This document shows, in pieces, positions 11,019 to 20,096 of a stretch of DNA of 20,096 nucleotides (the first letter of the stretch is position 1; the number at the start of each line of letters is the position of its first letter). Position numbers and translations under genes: made by a program. Source of the stretch: a virus. The stretch lies in the IMG/VR virus record IMGVR_UViG_3300046808_000237, positions 1 through 20,096 of that record. One strand, 5' to 3'. Under the pieces are notes generated by a model, which worked only from the letters and a program-made list of their open reading frames with translations, had not been told where the DNA came from and searched no databases.

Positions 11019-13192
11019 TGTATAGAAAGATACCTACATATGATTATGTTTCAAAAGAGTGGTCTTATACAGAGTTTGAGACTAGAGAACTTCTTGTAGA
11101 ATTTCTGAGAGAGTCTTTTAAGGAACCTGGTAAGTATAACTTTGATGAGTCTAGTGTAGAGTTTAACTTACAGGCTAGAATATTTAATAAGAATAAGTTT
11201 TACTGTCCATTTCCACCAAAGAGTAAAGATTTTGTAAGATACTGGGAAACAGAAAAAGAAAAATGTCGTAATGGTGTAATCTATAAAAATGGAGATAACC
11301 ATTGGTATCTTACTAGAGATTACTATATGTGGTTAAACTTCTTACCAATTTATAATAAAGAGGTTAGTAAGTTTACCTTCCCTGATGTACGTGATGCTCA
11401 GTATCACATGGCATTATATGAGGAACTTGCAAAGCAAACATTTAAGCATGCAGCAATCTTAAAGAAACGTCAGATTGCATCTTCATATTTCCACGCTGCT
11501 AAAATGATTAACCTATACTGGTTTGAAGAGGGTGCTATTAATAAGATGGCAGGATCTCTTAAAGACTACGTTGCAGAAAAAGGTACATGGCGTTTCTTAG
11601 AAGAGTATCGTAACTTCTTGAATACACATACTGCTTGGTACAGACCATCTACCCCAGATAAAGTATTAAACTGGGAACAAAAGATTGAAGTTAACCAGGG
11701 TGGTAGAAAGCGAGATGTAGGTTTAAAGTCTGTATTAATAGGACTTGTTCTTGAAAAAGATCCAACAAACGGAGTAGGAGGACCTTGTACTTTGTTCTTC
11801 CATGAGGAAGCTGGTATTGCTCCTCACATGGGTAAGACACTTGAGTACTTGCTACCTGCCATGAAATCCGGTATGACTTATACTGGTCAGTTTGTAGCTG
11901 CAGGATCTGTGGGTGACTTGGAACAGTGTGAACCTCTTAAAGAGTTGATACACAATCCAGACTCTAAGGATGTATTAGCAGTTGAAACAAACCTTATGGA
12001 TGAGAATAATCAGACAGGAATGTGTGGTTTGTTTATTCCAGAACAGTGGAGTATGATTCCTTGTATAGATCAGTGGGGTAACTCACAGGTTGAAGAAGCA
12101 ATGCAGATGATTCGTGATGAAAGAGTAATATGGAAAAAAACACTTAGACCTGATGAGTACCAACTTCGTATTTCTCAGAAACCTATGTACATCTCAGAAG
12201 CTTTTTCTTCTAGAGAAGATAGTGTTTTTCCATTACACTTGGTTGCTAAACAATTACGCAGGATAGAAGATAAAACTTATTTTACTGAGTATCTAGATCT
12301 TCATAGAGATGAGAATAGTAAGATTGTAGCAAAGGAATCTAGGAAAATTCCCATTATGGAGTTTCCTATTACAGCAAAAACCCAAGATAAAGAGGGTGTA
12401 ATCTGTGTATATGAAAGACCTGTAAAAGATCCTACATTTGGGATGTATTATGCATCTATTGACCCCGTTGCAGAAGGTAAAACTACCACATCAGAATCAT
12501 TGTGTTCTATCTATGTATATAAGACCTCTCAAGAAGTAACACGTCACAAGAAAGATGGGACAATAGAACAGATTATAGAGAGAGATAAAATTGTTGCTAG
12601 TTGGTGCGGTCGTTTTGATGACCTTAATAAAACACACGAAAGACTAGAGTTAATAATTGAATGGTATAATGCATGGACTATTGTGGAAAATAACATAAGT
12701 TTGTTTATCCAATATATGATTTCTAGAAGAAAGCAAAAATATCTTGTGCCTAAAAATCAGATTTTATTCTTAAAGGAGATTATGAGTAATACTAACGTAT
12801 ATCAAGAATATGGTTGGAGGAACGTTGGTAATATCTTCAGAGGTCATTTGGTGTCATATGCTGTACAGTTTTTAGAAGAAGCATTAGACCATGAAACTAA
12901 GGAAGATGGGGAGATTGTAAGAACAACTCATGGGGTTGAAAGAATACCTGATCCTATGCTTTTGAAAGAAATGCAAGCATATAGAAAAGGATTAAACGTA
13001 GATAGACTGGTGGCATTTTGCTCATTAGTTGCATTTGCAAAAGTACAAGAGTCAAACAGAGGATATTCTAAGCGTATTGAACGTGAGGAGAATTTGGATA
13101 ATAAAAATAAAATGAGTAAATTATTTAGTAAGAGTCCCTTTCGTAATGTAGGGGGAACAAAACCTAGAAGTCCTTTTAAAAATTTTAGATAA
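11018..13192 (+). CDS. terL: Terminase large subunit, 724 aa
   Basis: Packaging motor ATPase-nuclease. The ATPase part has a degenerate Walker A in the ILKKRQIASS region (147-156), and a Walker B TLFFHEEAG (258-266), where the catalytic Glu follows His rather than Asp, as in some large phage terminases. Coupling motif VAAGSVGD lies at 293-300. The RNase H-like nuclease part has YYASIDPVAEG with Asp482, TIVENN with Glu557 and GLNVDRLVAF with Asp662. Length matches crAss-like TerL (about 700-780 aa). The C-terminus is basic (FSKSPFRNVGGTKPRSPFKN). It starts overlapping the previous stop by one base and is followed after 1 nt by the portal gene. Confidence 0.92.
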   Translation: MYRKIPTYDYVSKEWSYTEFETRELLVEFLRESFKEPGKYNFDESSVEFNLQARIFNKNKFYCPFPPKSKDFVRYWETEKEKCRNGVIYKNGDNHWYLTRDYYMWLNFLPIYNKEVSKFTFPDVRDAQYHMALYEELAKQTFKHAAILKKRQIASSYFHAAKMINLYWFEEGAINKMAGSLKDYVAEKGTWRFLEEYRNFLNTHTAWYRPSTPDKVLNWEQKIEVNQGGRKRDVGLKSVLIGLVLEKDPTNGVGGPCTLFFHEEAGIAPHMGKTLEYLLPAMKSGMTYTGQFVAAGSVGDLEQCEPLKELIHNPDSKDVLAVETNLMDENNQTGMCGLFIPEQWSMIPCIDQWGNSQVEEAMQMIRDERVIWKKTLRPDEYQLRISQKPMYISEAFSSREDSVFPLHLVAKQLRRIEDKTYFTEYLDLHRDENSKIVAKESRKIPIMEFPITAKTQDKEGVICVYERPVKDPTFGMYYASIDPVAEGKTTTSESLCSIYVYKTSQEVTRHKKDGTIEQIIERDKIVASWCGRFDDLNKTHERLELIIEWYNAWTIVENNISLFIQYMISRRKQKYLVPKNQILFLKEIMSNTNVYQEYGWRNVGNIFRGHLVSYAVQFLEEALDHETKEDGEIVRTTHGVERIPDPMLLKEMQAYRKGLNVDRLVAFCSLVAFAKVQESNRGYSKRIEREENLDNKNKMSKLFSKSPFRNVGGTKPRSPFKNFR

Positions 13193-13193
13193 G

Positions 13194-15926
13194 ATGCCAA
13201 AAATTTATAACGCTTTACAGTTAAAGAATGGTGCAAGAGCAGAGTACAATCGTATGGGTACAATTACCCAACCTGTTCAATTCTTACTAAGTGATGAGAA
13301 GGATGAGTCATGGGGTGCATGGAACATGGATTGGTTGGAGATGCAAGGTCTTAAACAAATCCGCAGAAATGCCCGCAGATTGCTAAAGAACTACAAACTT
13401 GCAAATGGTATTATTGACAGAACAGACTATCTAGTAGAAGAGGACAATGAGGCAGCAGATCTTATTGAAACTCTGACAAAAGATGATTCTGGTGCATTTG
13501 AACTTAAGTTTTTTCCTATTATTCCTAATGTTCTTAATGTAATGTTAGGTGAGTTTGCTAAACGTAATGATAAAATTTCTTATCGTGCGGTTGATGATAG
13601 ATCTTTTAATGAGATGCTAGAGGCAAAACGCATGATGGTTGAGGAAATTTTGATTGCTGATGCTGAACAAAAAATGATGGAAAATATCCAAAAGATGGGT
13701 TTAAATCTTGAGGATGAACAGCAAGCACAACAAGCACAACAGATGATGTCTCCTGATAATCTAAAGACATTACCTGAAGTAGAGCAATTCTTTAAAAAGG
13801 ATTACAGATCTTTGATTGAAGAGTGGGCAACCCACCAACATAATGTAGATGAAGAACGTTTTATGATGCGTGAGTTAGAAAACATAGCGTTTCGTGACAT
13901 GTTGATTACTGATAGAGAGTTCTGGCATTTTAAAATGAATGAGGATGACTTTGATATTGAAGTGTGGAATCCTGCATTGACATTTTACCATAAGTCTCCT
14001 GAAGCAAGATATATCTCTCAATCCAACTGGGTTGGTAGATTAGATCTAATGACATTAGCTGACATTGTAGATAAGTATGGATGGATGATGAATGCAGATC
14101 AGTTAAAGACTCTTGAGTCAATCTACCCTACAAAAGCTGCAGGATACATGCTTCCTGGTGTTCAGAATGACGGTAGTTATTATGATGCTACTAGATCACA
14201 CGAGTGGAATACACAAGGTCCATCATTAGGTATGCGTCAATTCTTGAGTGCTAGAGATACTTTTGTAAATACAGGGGATGATATTCTTTTTCAAATTTTA
14301 AATGAATCTGAAGATTTATCTGACTTGTCTAACATGAATCTTTTGCGTGTTACTACAGCATATTGGAAGTCTCAGAGAATGGTTGGACATCTGACATCTG
14401 TTGATGCTGATGGTATGGTTACAGAAAGTATTATTGATGAGAATTATTTAATTACAGAAAAGCCTTTATATGACACATCTGTAATAAAAAGAAAATGCAA
14501 AGAAACTGTAATTTATGGTGAACACATTGATTGGATTTGGATTAACCAAGTTTGGGGAGGAGTTAAGATTGGTCCTAACAGACCTAGTTTTTATGGAAAC
14601 ATTGATGCTAATGGTTTTCAACCTTTGTATCTAAACATTAAACCTATTCCTTTTCAGTTTAAAGGAGACTTTAGTTTGTATGGTTGTAAGTTACCTGTAG
14701 AAGGTGCTGTATTTAGTGACCGTAATACTAAGAGTTCTTCTATGGTTGATAAGATGAAACCTTATCAAATTGGATATAACATTGTAAATAATCAGATTGC
14801 TGATATATTGATTGATGAATTGGGTACTGTAATTATGCTTGATCAGAATGCATTACCTAAACACTCTATGGGTGAAGATTGGGGACATGATAATTTCTCA
14901 AAAGCATATGTTGCTATGAAGAATTTCCAGATGCTTCCATTAGATACATCCATTACAAATACAGAAAATGCTTTAAATTTCCAGCATTATCAAGTTCTAA
15001 ATCTAGAACAGACTCAAAGATTGATGTCTCGTATTCAGCTTGCTACTTACTTTAAGCAACAAGCATATGAGACTATTGGGGTAAATCCTCAAAGAATGGG
15101 ACAAGTAATATCTCAAGAAACTGCTACAGGAGTACAACAAGCTGTCAATGCATCGTATGCACAAACAGAAATGTATTTTATTCAGCATTCTGAACAATTG
15201 ATGCCTCGCGTGCACCAGATGCGTACAGATCTTGCGCAGTATTATCATTCAAATAAACCAAGTTTGAGACTCCAATATATTACATCATTAGATGAAAAAG
15301 TAAATTTCCAGATAAATAGTACAGAACTTTTGTCTAGAGAACTTAATGTATTTGCCTCTACAAAGGTTAATCAAAAAATGTTACTTGAACAGATTCGTCA
15401 GTTAGCAATGAATAATAACACTGCTGGTGCATCTATTTATGATCTTGGTAATATTCTTAAAGCAGACTCTCTTGCAGAGATTACACATACCATGAAAGGT
15501 ATTGAAGAGAAAGTAAATGCTTCTAAACAACAAGAAATGCAGTCAATGCAAGAGACTGAGAAGATGAAGCAAGATGCTGAAAATCAACGTCAAGAAGCAA
15601 TGTTGAAACATCAAGCTGAACAAAAAGCATTGGATCGTCAGAATAATAAAGAAATTGCTGAGATACGTTCTGCAGGTTATACAGGAATGGTGGATCTTAA
15701 TAAAGATCAGCAAAGTGACTATATTGATACGCTTGAGTATCTAGATAAAAAGAATGCACAAGAACAAAGTGCGTCACTTGCTAGAGAGAAGGAAATCAAT
15801 AAGAATGCTGCAGAACAACAGAAATTAAATCTTCAAAGACAGGAGTTACAAACCCGCAAAGAAATTGCTGATAAGCAACTCCAAGTAGCGCGTACAAACA
15901 AGAATAAGTACGACAAAGATAAATAA
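13194..15926 (+). CDS. Portal protein, 910 aa
   Basis: It follows TerL directly and precedes the scaffold-like and capsid genes, the usual place of the portal. Residues 40-260 (RRNARRLLKNYKLANGIIDR, LNVMLGEFAKRNDKISYRAV) match portal openings of crAss-like and P22-type long portals. The region around 620-690 (PQRMGQVISQETATGVQQAV) is typical of the helical portal core with a Gln-rich stretch. From about residue 740 to the end lies a long Gln/Glu/Lys-rich coiled coil (KQQEMQSMQETEKMKQDAEN...), the barrel-like extension. Length is within the large crAss portal range. Twelve copies would form the genome gate; motifs are family-level, not residue-proven. Confidence 0.88.
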   Translation: MPKIYNALQLKNGARAEYNRMGTITQPVQFLLSDEKDESWGAWNMDWLEMQGLKQIRRNARRLLKNYKLANGIIDRTDYLVEEDNEAADLIETLTKDDSGAFELKFFPIIPNVLNVMLGEFAKRNDKISYRAVDDRSFNEMLEAKRMMVEEILIADAEQKMMENIQKMGLNLEDEQQAQQAQQMMSPDNLKTLPEVEQFFKKDYRSLIEEWATHQHNVDEERFMMRELENIAFRDMLITDREFWHFKMNEDDFDIEVWNPALTFYHKSPEARYISQSNWVGRLDLMTLADIVDKYGWMMNADQLKTLESIYPTKAAGYMLPGVQNDGSYYDATRSHEWNTQGPSLGMRQFLSARDTFVNTGDDILFQILNESEDLSDLSNMNLLRVTTAYWKSQRMVGHLTSVDADGMVTESIIDENYLITEKPLYDTSVIKRKCKETVIYGEHIDWIWINQVWGGVKIGPNRPSFYGNIDANGFQPLYLNIKPIPFQFKGDFSLYGCKLPVEGAVFSDRNTKSSSMVDKMKPYQIGYNIVNNQIADILIDELGTVIMLDQNALPKHSMGEDWGHDNFSKAYVAMKNFQMLPLDTSITNTENALNFQHYQVLNLEQTQRLMSRIQLATYFKQQAYETIGVNPQRMGQVISQETATGVQQAVNASYAQTEMYFIQHSEQLMPRVHQMRTDLAQYYHSNKPSLRLQYITSLDEKVNFQINSTELLSRELNVFASTKVNQKMLLEQIRQLAMNNNTAGASIYDLGNILKADSLAEITHTMKGIEEKVNASKQQEMQSMQETEKMKQDAENQRQEAMLKHQAEQKALDRQNNKEIAEIRSAGYTGMVDLNKDQQSDYIDTLEYLDKKNAQEQSASLAREKEINKNAAEQQKLNLQRQELQTRKEIADKQLQVARTNKNKYDKDK

Positions 15927-15953
15927 TAGCGATATAGTGTTCAAAAAATATAG

Positions 15954-15979
15954 TTTACCTTTTAAAGGTGTAAATTTTT
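15954..15979 (+). terminator. Weak hairpin plus T-run after the portal gene
   Basis: TTTACC (15954-15959) can pair with GGTGTAAA (15967-15974, one bulged base), then TTTTT follows. It might end part of the transcript from the portal gene. It overlaps the upstream edge of the next promoter (TTG at 15978). Confidence 0.35.
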
Positions 15980-16005
15980 GAAATTTATATTGTACATTAT
16001 ATATG
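15978..16005 (+). promoter_or_regulatory. Promoter of the scaffold-capsid unit
   Basis: TTG at 15978-15980, 17-nt spacer, TATATATG at 15998-16005, one base off TAnnTTTG. The leader then runs AAATTAAACCAACTAAAATT to the ATG at 16034. It should raise expression of the scaffold-like and capsid proteins relative to terminase and portal. Confidence 0.65.
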
Positions 16006-16033
16006 AAGAACAAATTAAACCAACTAAAATTTT

Positions 16034-17293
16034 ATGAGTACTGATAAAAGCGGAGTAGCTGTTGACAGTGTTACCATTGATAACATTGATGACTTTTTAC
16101 CAATGCCAGGTGCTGATAGTATTGTGACTTCTGATGATGATGGTGTAAAAGCACCAGCAAATGTATTCAGTAGTGGTACTAAAACAGCAGACCTAAGCTT
16201 TTTAGATAATGATGATGCAGATGATGATTCTGATAATCCAGATGCTAAAAAGACAGTTAATGTAGATAAAGCATTAGCAGCATTAGATGAAGATCTTGAA
16301 AATGGAGATGATGATGATGTAACAGCAAATAAATCAGGAAGGAAAAAAGTTGATAAGAGTGGTCTTATTGATACATTTTCTAAACTGATTGAAGAAGGTT
16401 TGATTATGCCTTTTGAGGATGACAAACCTTTAGAGGAGTATTCAATGAAGGATTGGAAAGAGTTGATTCAAGCAAACTTTGAACATCGTGAAAATTCTAT
16501 CAAAGAACAAACTCCCAAAGAGTTCTTTGAATCACTACCTGGCGAGTTGCAGTATGCTGCAGAGTATGTCGCAAGAGGTGGTACTGACATGAAAGGTTTG
16601 TTCAGAGCATTAGCTGCTGTTGAAGAAACACGTTCTTTAGATGTATCAAATCCTGATCATCAAGAAATGATTGTACGTCAGTACTTACAAACCACAAACT
16701 TTGGTAACGGAGATCAAGATTTGATTGAAGAACAAATTGAAGAATGGATTGAAGCTGGTTCTTTGAATAAGAAAGCACAACAATTCAAACCAAAGTTGGA
16801 TCAAAAAGAAGATGAAATTCTTCAGATGAAGCTTGCACAACAAGAACAGTTTCGTCAACAACAGCAAGCACAAAAAGAAGCATACATGGCAAACATCTAT
16901 CATACACTAAAACCAGCTGAGTTAAATGGTGTAAAGATTGATGCAAAACGTCAAAAGTTCTTGTGGGATGAATTGACTACTGTAAAGTATGGTTCAATGA
17001 CAGGAAAACCAACAAACTTGCTAGGAAAGCTTTTAGAAGAGTATCAATTTGGTAAAGAACCAAGATACGATTTGATTGCAGAAACACTTTGGTTATTGTC
17101 TGATCCAGATGATTACAAAGAGAATTTGCGTAAGCAAGCTAAAAATGAGGTTGCTGCAGAAACTGCACGCAAACTTAAAACAGAGGAAGCAAGGAAAATC
17201 TCCTCATCTACAAGAGATGATGAGGATGATGATCCAAGACCACAACGTAGACAACAAGGTTTGAAAAAACCAGTGAATATTTTTAAACGATAA
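16034..17293 (+). CDS. Putative capsid scaffolding protein, 419 aa
   Basis: The first 120 residues are very acidic and Ser/Asp-rich (DDDGVKAP, NDDADDDSDNPDAKK, ENGDDDDVTANKS); the middle is helical, with EQIEEWIEAGSLNKKAQQF and a Gln-rich coiled coil around 245-285 (LAQQEQFRQQQQAQKEAYMA); the end is basic (DPRPQRRQQGLKKPVNIFKR). Position between portal and capsid protein and this charge layout (acidic, helical, basic tail for shell binding) is the classic one for scaffolding proteins. No protease motif is seen. It could instead be a head-assembly or internal protein of crAss-like phages. Assignment is by position and composition. Confidence 0.6.
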   Translation: MSTDKSGVAVDSVTIDNIDDFLPMPGADSIVTSDDDGVKAPANVFSSGTKTADLSFLDNDDADDDSDNPDAKKTVNVDKALAALDEDLENGDDDDVTANKSGRKKVDKSGLIDTFSKLIEEGLIMPFEDDKPLEEYSMKDWKELIQANFEHRENSIKEQTPKEFFESLPGELQYAAEYVARGGTDMKGLFRALAAVEETRSLDVSNPDHQEMIVRQYLQTTNFGNGDQDLIEEQIEEWIEAGSLNKKAQQFKPKLDQKEDEILQMKLAQQEQFRQQQQAQKEAYMANIYHTLKPAELNGVKIDAKRQKFLWDELTTVKYGSMTGKPTNLLGKLLEEYQFGKEPRYDLIAETLWLLSDPDDYKENLRKQAKNEVAAETARKLKTEEARKISSSTRDDEDDDPRPQRRQQGLKKPVNIFKR

Positions 17294-17330
17294 CACACAA
17301 TTTATATTAACTTTTAATTTTTAAAAACAG

Positions 17331-18992
17331 ATGAGTACACCAGTTTTAAACAACGGTCTCTTTCTACGCGATACCAACTATAAGGTATCTTCACACGTAG
17401 ACAGCTACCATTTGGTGAACATGCTTAAATCTTCTGAACCCATGGATTTGGGTCCTGTTGATTTGTGGGCAATGTCACAAAAGGTAGAAATGCCTCTTTA
17501 TCAGATGGCATCTTTTGGTGGTAAGAACACCATTTTAGTAGACAATCCTCGCGGAGAGTACAAGTGGCAAACCCCAGTAGTTCAAGATCTTCCCTACATT
17601 GTAGAGAATATTGAAACTGGAAGCAATGACTTGGGGCAGGATGGTACTACATTCAAAATCAAGTTGAACAAGCGTTCTTTTGGTCATGGTGATATCATCA
17701 CTTATGATAAGTACAAAGGAGAGGAATTGTTCATCACTGCTGATGATATCTTGCCTGCTGGTGATGGTTTCATCTACACTGTACAGTTGGTTAACAAAAA
17801 CAACATTGCAAAGTTAGATAGAGCTTACTTGAAACCAGGTACTAAGTTCTTCCGTAAAGGTTCTGCACGTGGAGAATATGGTGAGAAGTTTTCTGACATC
17901 GGTGAATTGAATGCAGGTTTCCGTGAGTACTACAACTTTGTTGGTGGTGCTGAAGCTCACGTACATTACTCTGTATCTTCTCGCGCAGAAATGATGATGA
18001 AAGGTGGAATGAATGCTGATGGTACAGTTCCAGTAACTGAAATCTGGCGTTCATTTGATGCTAACATCGCTAAAGATCCTTCTCTGACTAACATTGATGC
18101 AATGGTTAGCAAAATGGGTAAAGACTATATCAAGAAAGCATATGACAATGGTGATTTGAGTCGCACTTTCGTTACTAAGATGGAAGCTGCTCACTTGAGT
18201 AAAATTGCTAATGACATTGAAACTTACTTGATGTGGGGTAAGGGTGGTCGCATTAAGCAAGATGGACCAGATGATATCCGTTTGTCTGTAGGTTTGTGGG
18301 ATCAGTTGGATAACTCATTTAAGCGTATCTACAACAAGAGTGGATTCTCTTTGGAGTTGTTCCGTTCTGAAATCTTCAACTTCTACAATGGTAAGGTTGA
18401 ATTTAAAGGACCAGATCCTTCACGTCAAATCATTGTTCAAACTGGTATGGCTGGTATGAAGATGGTTAACGAAGCTATCAAGAAAGAAGCATTTAACATT
18501 GCTGGTGCAACTTCAGGACAAGCTAATACTTTGTTCACAGACATGTCTAAAGCAGGTATTGGTGCTATTTCTGGTAACAATGCTATGGATTTGAACTTTG
18601 GATTTGCATTTACTAGCTACACAATTCCTTTCTTGGCAAATGTGAAGTTTGTATTGAATCCAGCGTTTGATAACGTACACACTAATGACATTGAAAACCC
18701 AATCATTGATGGTTTCCCATTGTCTTCTTATAACTTTATTGTATTCGATATCACTGATAACACTAATGACAACATCTTCTTGTTGAAAATGAAGTGGGAT
18801 AGTGAATTGAAGTGGTTCTATCAGAACGGTACTATGGACTACATGGGACGCTCACAAGGGTTTGCCTCTGTTGGTAACTTTAACGGTTACAGAGTGTTCA
18901 TGAGTCAGATGATGCCTTCTATCTGGGTTAAGGACCCAACCAAAGTTCTTAAAATTGTGATGCGCAACCCCATCACTGGTGGTTCATTCTAA
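17331..18992 (+). CDS. Major capsid protein, 553 aa
   Basis: HK97-fold capsid protein of the crAss-like type. Marks I recognise include the opening MSTPVLNNGLFLRDTNYKVS, EMPLYQMASFGGKNTILVDN-like section near 70, ETYLMWGKGGRIKQDGPDDI (about 297-316), FKGPDPSRQIIVQTGMAG (about 358-375, before the capsid spine helix KMVNEAIKKEAF) and the end KVLKIVMRNPITGGSF. The length (500-560 aa) and position after portal and scaffold match. Codons look more regular and less AT-biased than in neighbours, in line with high expression. It starts 37 nt after the scaffold-like stop and is probably on the same transcript. It needs folding by GroEL in many phages, which fits the GroES-like gene upstream. Confidence 0.9.
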   Translation: MSTPVLNNGLFLRDTNYKVSSHVDSYHLVNMLKSSEPMDLGPVDLWAMSQKVEMPLYQMASFGGKNTILVDNPRGEYKWQTPVVQDLPYIVENIETGSNDLGQDGTTFKIKLNKRSFGHGDIITYDKYKGEELFITADDILPAGDGFIYTVQLVNKNNIAKLDRAYLKPGTKFFRKGSARGEYGEKFSDIGELNAGFREYYNFVGGAEAHVHYSVSSRAEMMMKGGMNADGTVPVTEIWRSFDANIAKDPSLTNIDAMVSKMGKDYIKKAYDNGDLSRTFVTKMEAAHLSKIANDIETYLMWGKGGRIKQDGPDDIRLSVGLWDQLDNSFKRIYNKSGFSLELFRSEIFNFYNGKVEFKGPDPSRQIIVQTGMAGMKMVNEAIKKEAFNIAGATSGQANTLFTDMSKAGIGAISGNNAMDLNFGFAFTSYTIPFLANVKFVLNPAFDNVHTNDIENPIIDGFPLSSYNFIVFDITDNTNDNIFLLKMKWDSELKWFYQNGTMDYMGRSQGFASVGNFNGYRVFMSQMMPSIWVKDPTKVLKIVMRNPITGGSF

Positions 18993-19216
18993 GGAACCCT
19001 GAAGGTACTTGTAATCCAGGAGGGCATTAAAATCCTCCTGGAGTTACACTAAGATACTCCACCTCCAACCTGTATATGAAAGTATACAGAACGCCTGGAC
19101 CGCAAGGATCCAGGTACTCCTAAAAGTAACAACCTTGACGTGGTTTAGGAGCTTGAAGCAGAAATGCTGACTAACTGTTACAAAGAAGAAAACAAAAAAA
19201 CCAACTAAAAACTTTT
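18993..19216 (+). ncRNA. Structured intergenic RNA with GNRA tetraloops and a pseudoknot
   Basis: Five hairpins follow one another: 19011-19047 (13-14 bp with a bulged A), 19070-19089 (8 bp, GAAA loop), 19094-19114 (8 bp with a bulge, GCAA loop), 19117-19151 (CTCCTAAA/TTTAGGAG, 8 bp) and 19157-19168 (4 bp, GAAA loop). GTAACA in the loop of the fourth (19126-19131) is complementary to TGTTAC (19176-19181) beyond it, a possible pseudoknot. No T-run follows any stem, so this is no simple terminator. It separates the capsid gene from the next structural gene; it could be a processed RNA, a cis regulator or an RNase-resistant 3' end. Confidence 0.7.
19059..19066 (+). promoter_or_regulatory. CCACCTCC element on the plus strand
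   Basis: The octamer that marks the units of the left arm is found once in sense orientation in the right arm, inside CTCCACCTCC between the first two hairpins of the structured RNA. It lies 150 nt before the next start codon, much further than in the left arm, so it may have a different role here. Confidence 0.45.
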
Positions 19217-20096
19217 ATGGAAGTAACAATGATTGAGAAACACAACTCATTAAAACGTGGTGCAACAGTAAGTATTCGTCCTTTTGTTAATAGTTCTATT
19301 GACAACATGGGACTTGAACGCTATGAGATGGCGTTATTTGAAAATTGTTTTCATGAAGAACCTATTATTTGTCTTGAGTACAATGGTATTAAAAGATATG
19401 TTACAGGTCTCAATGAATTTGCACCAGAACTTAAAGATTTATCTGAAGATGAGTATGAAGCTACAGTCAAACAAATTAGAGTTACAGTAGCACAGTTAGA
19501 GAAAGAATTAGCTTCTAACATTATTAAGACTGATGATCCTGAATTTTGGAACAAAGTAAAACTTTTGCGTCCTGATAATGATCAGTTTTGGGAAAAGATT
19601 GTACTAAGATTAGGTAATGAACCTTTGTTTTTAGATCCTGCAAAAGATCCATATGATCTAATCAGAATGAAAGCTATTGAGGCAGGTGGATTTTCTTTGA
19701 TTGCTAAATCTCTTGAACAAGCTAGACAATCAACAAGTAAAAAGTTTTATCTAGATAAGTTTGAAGAAACTGCATCTATCAGAACTGAGGTTAAGAAGTT
19801 GCGTAACAAAGCTCTTGCAGAGTTGCAAAAATTGTATGATAAGAACCAAAATAAGTTGTTCTATGTGTGCAAGATTGTTGATCCAAATTCAACGCAATAT
19901 CGTAAAACTACACCACATGATGTTATGTATGATAACATGGATAAATACATCAATGGTGAAACTGTAGAGAAAGATAAAAAGAAAACAGCTCAACGTTTCT
20001 TGGATACTGCAAGTTTAGACATGGAAACTTTGAAATTGAGAGCGATGGTTAAAGATGCTTCTTATTACAAGCTGATTGCTACACGTGGTGATGGAT
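19217..20096 (+). CDS. Putative virion protein after the capsid gene, partial (293 codons visible)
   Basis: ATG at 19217 with leader AAACCAACTAAAAACTTTT; the frame stays open to the right edge. It begins MEVTMIEKHNSLKRGATVSI and continues RPFVNSSIDNMGLERYEMAL. The visible part is mostly helical and charged (LSEDEYEATVKQIRVTVAQL, EFWNKVKLLRPDNDQFWEKI, FLDPAKDPYDLIRMKAIEAG, RTEVKKLRNKALAELQKLYD). A gene of this kind stands just after the capsid gene in many crAss-like genomes and is thought to be a structural protein, but I cannot give it a name. No membrane segment. Confidence 0.75.
   Translation, partial: MEVTMIEKHNSLKRGATVSIRPFVNSSIDNMGLERYEMALFENCFHEEPIICLEYNGIKRYVTGLNEFAPELKDLSEDEYEATVKQIRVTVAQLEKELASNIIKTDDPEFWNKVKLLRPDNDQFWEKIVLRLGNEPLFLDPAKDPYDLIRMKAIEAGGFSLIAKSLEQARQSTSKKFYLDKFEETASIRTEVKKLRNKALAELQKLYDKNQNKLFYVCKIVDPNSTQYRKTTPHDVMYDNMDKYINGETVEKDKKKTAQRFLDTASLDMETLKLRAMVKDASYYKLIATRGDG

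Noticed and set aside
12928-13263. Minus-strand frames over terminase, portal, scaffold and capsid genes
   Set aside because: They are shadows of strongly supported plus-strand genes.
19011-19047. Intrinsic terminator after the capsid gene
   Set aside because: The stem is strong but followed by ACTAAGATACT with no T-run, and further folded elements follow.
7640-20096. Alternative genetic code (TAG or TGA reassigned), known in some crAss-like phages
   Set aside because: All large genes are uninterrupted with the standard code, Trp is coded by TGG, and no suppressor tRNA is seen.

Overview
The window looks like part of a crAss-like tailed phage (order Crassvirales) infecting a Bacteroidota host. 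The rightward genes encode a large terminase, a 910-residue portal, an acidic scaffold-like protein and a crAss-type major capsid protein, preceded by an HU/IHF-like protein, a cysteine-rich protein and a PD-(D/E)XK nuclease, an order I associate with Crassvirales. Host type is inferred from AT-rich DNA, the lack of Shine-Dalgarno sites before nearly all starts, and promoters of the Bacteroidota form TTG-N17/18-TAnnTTTG. The standard genetic code fits all long frames.

The window splits into two divergent arms at about 7551-7626, where two promoters face away from each other within a perfect 15-bp inverted repeat. The left arm (1-7550, minus strand) holds short genes of mostly unknown role: a three-member paralogous family (2527-4128), small membrane proteins, a tiny lipoprotein and hypothetical proteins. 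Several were found only by reading short frames (5554-5733, 5933-6085, 982-1161). Almost every transcription/translation unit of this arm carries the sense-strand octamer CCACCTCC 26-37 nt before its first start codon. The arm also holds a parS-type site (2209-2224), a pair of duplicated repeats (3080-3198), two strong terminators, a gene-free stretch (6277-6707), and at 1162-1868 about 700 nt with many hairpins whose G-U pairs point to a minus-strand noncoding RNA.

The right arm (7640-20096, plus strand) begins with a small acidic helical protein and a GroES-like co-chaperonin, then a tRNA-Met (CAT) followed by a compact structured RNA of about 127 nt. Next come a winged-helix-like protein, the HU/IHF-like protein, the Cys-rich protein, the nuclease, two small proteins and the packaging and capsid genes, mostly with 1-35 nt overlaps. 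A second promoter precedes the scaffold-like gene. Between the capsid gene and the next structural gene (cut by the right edge) is a 224-nt segment with five hairpins, three GNRA tetraloops and a likely pseudoknot.

Functionally, the right arm is a head-morphogenesis and packaging operon with its own folding helper and tRNA. The left arm appears to be an accessory or host-takeover region with its own regulatory signature. The least explained parts are the three structured RNAs, the CCACCTCC leader signal and the parS site.
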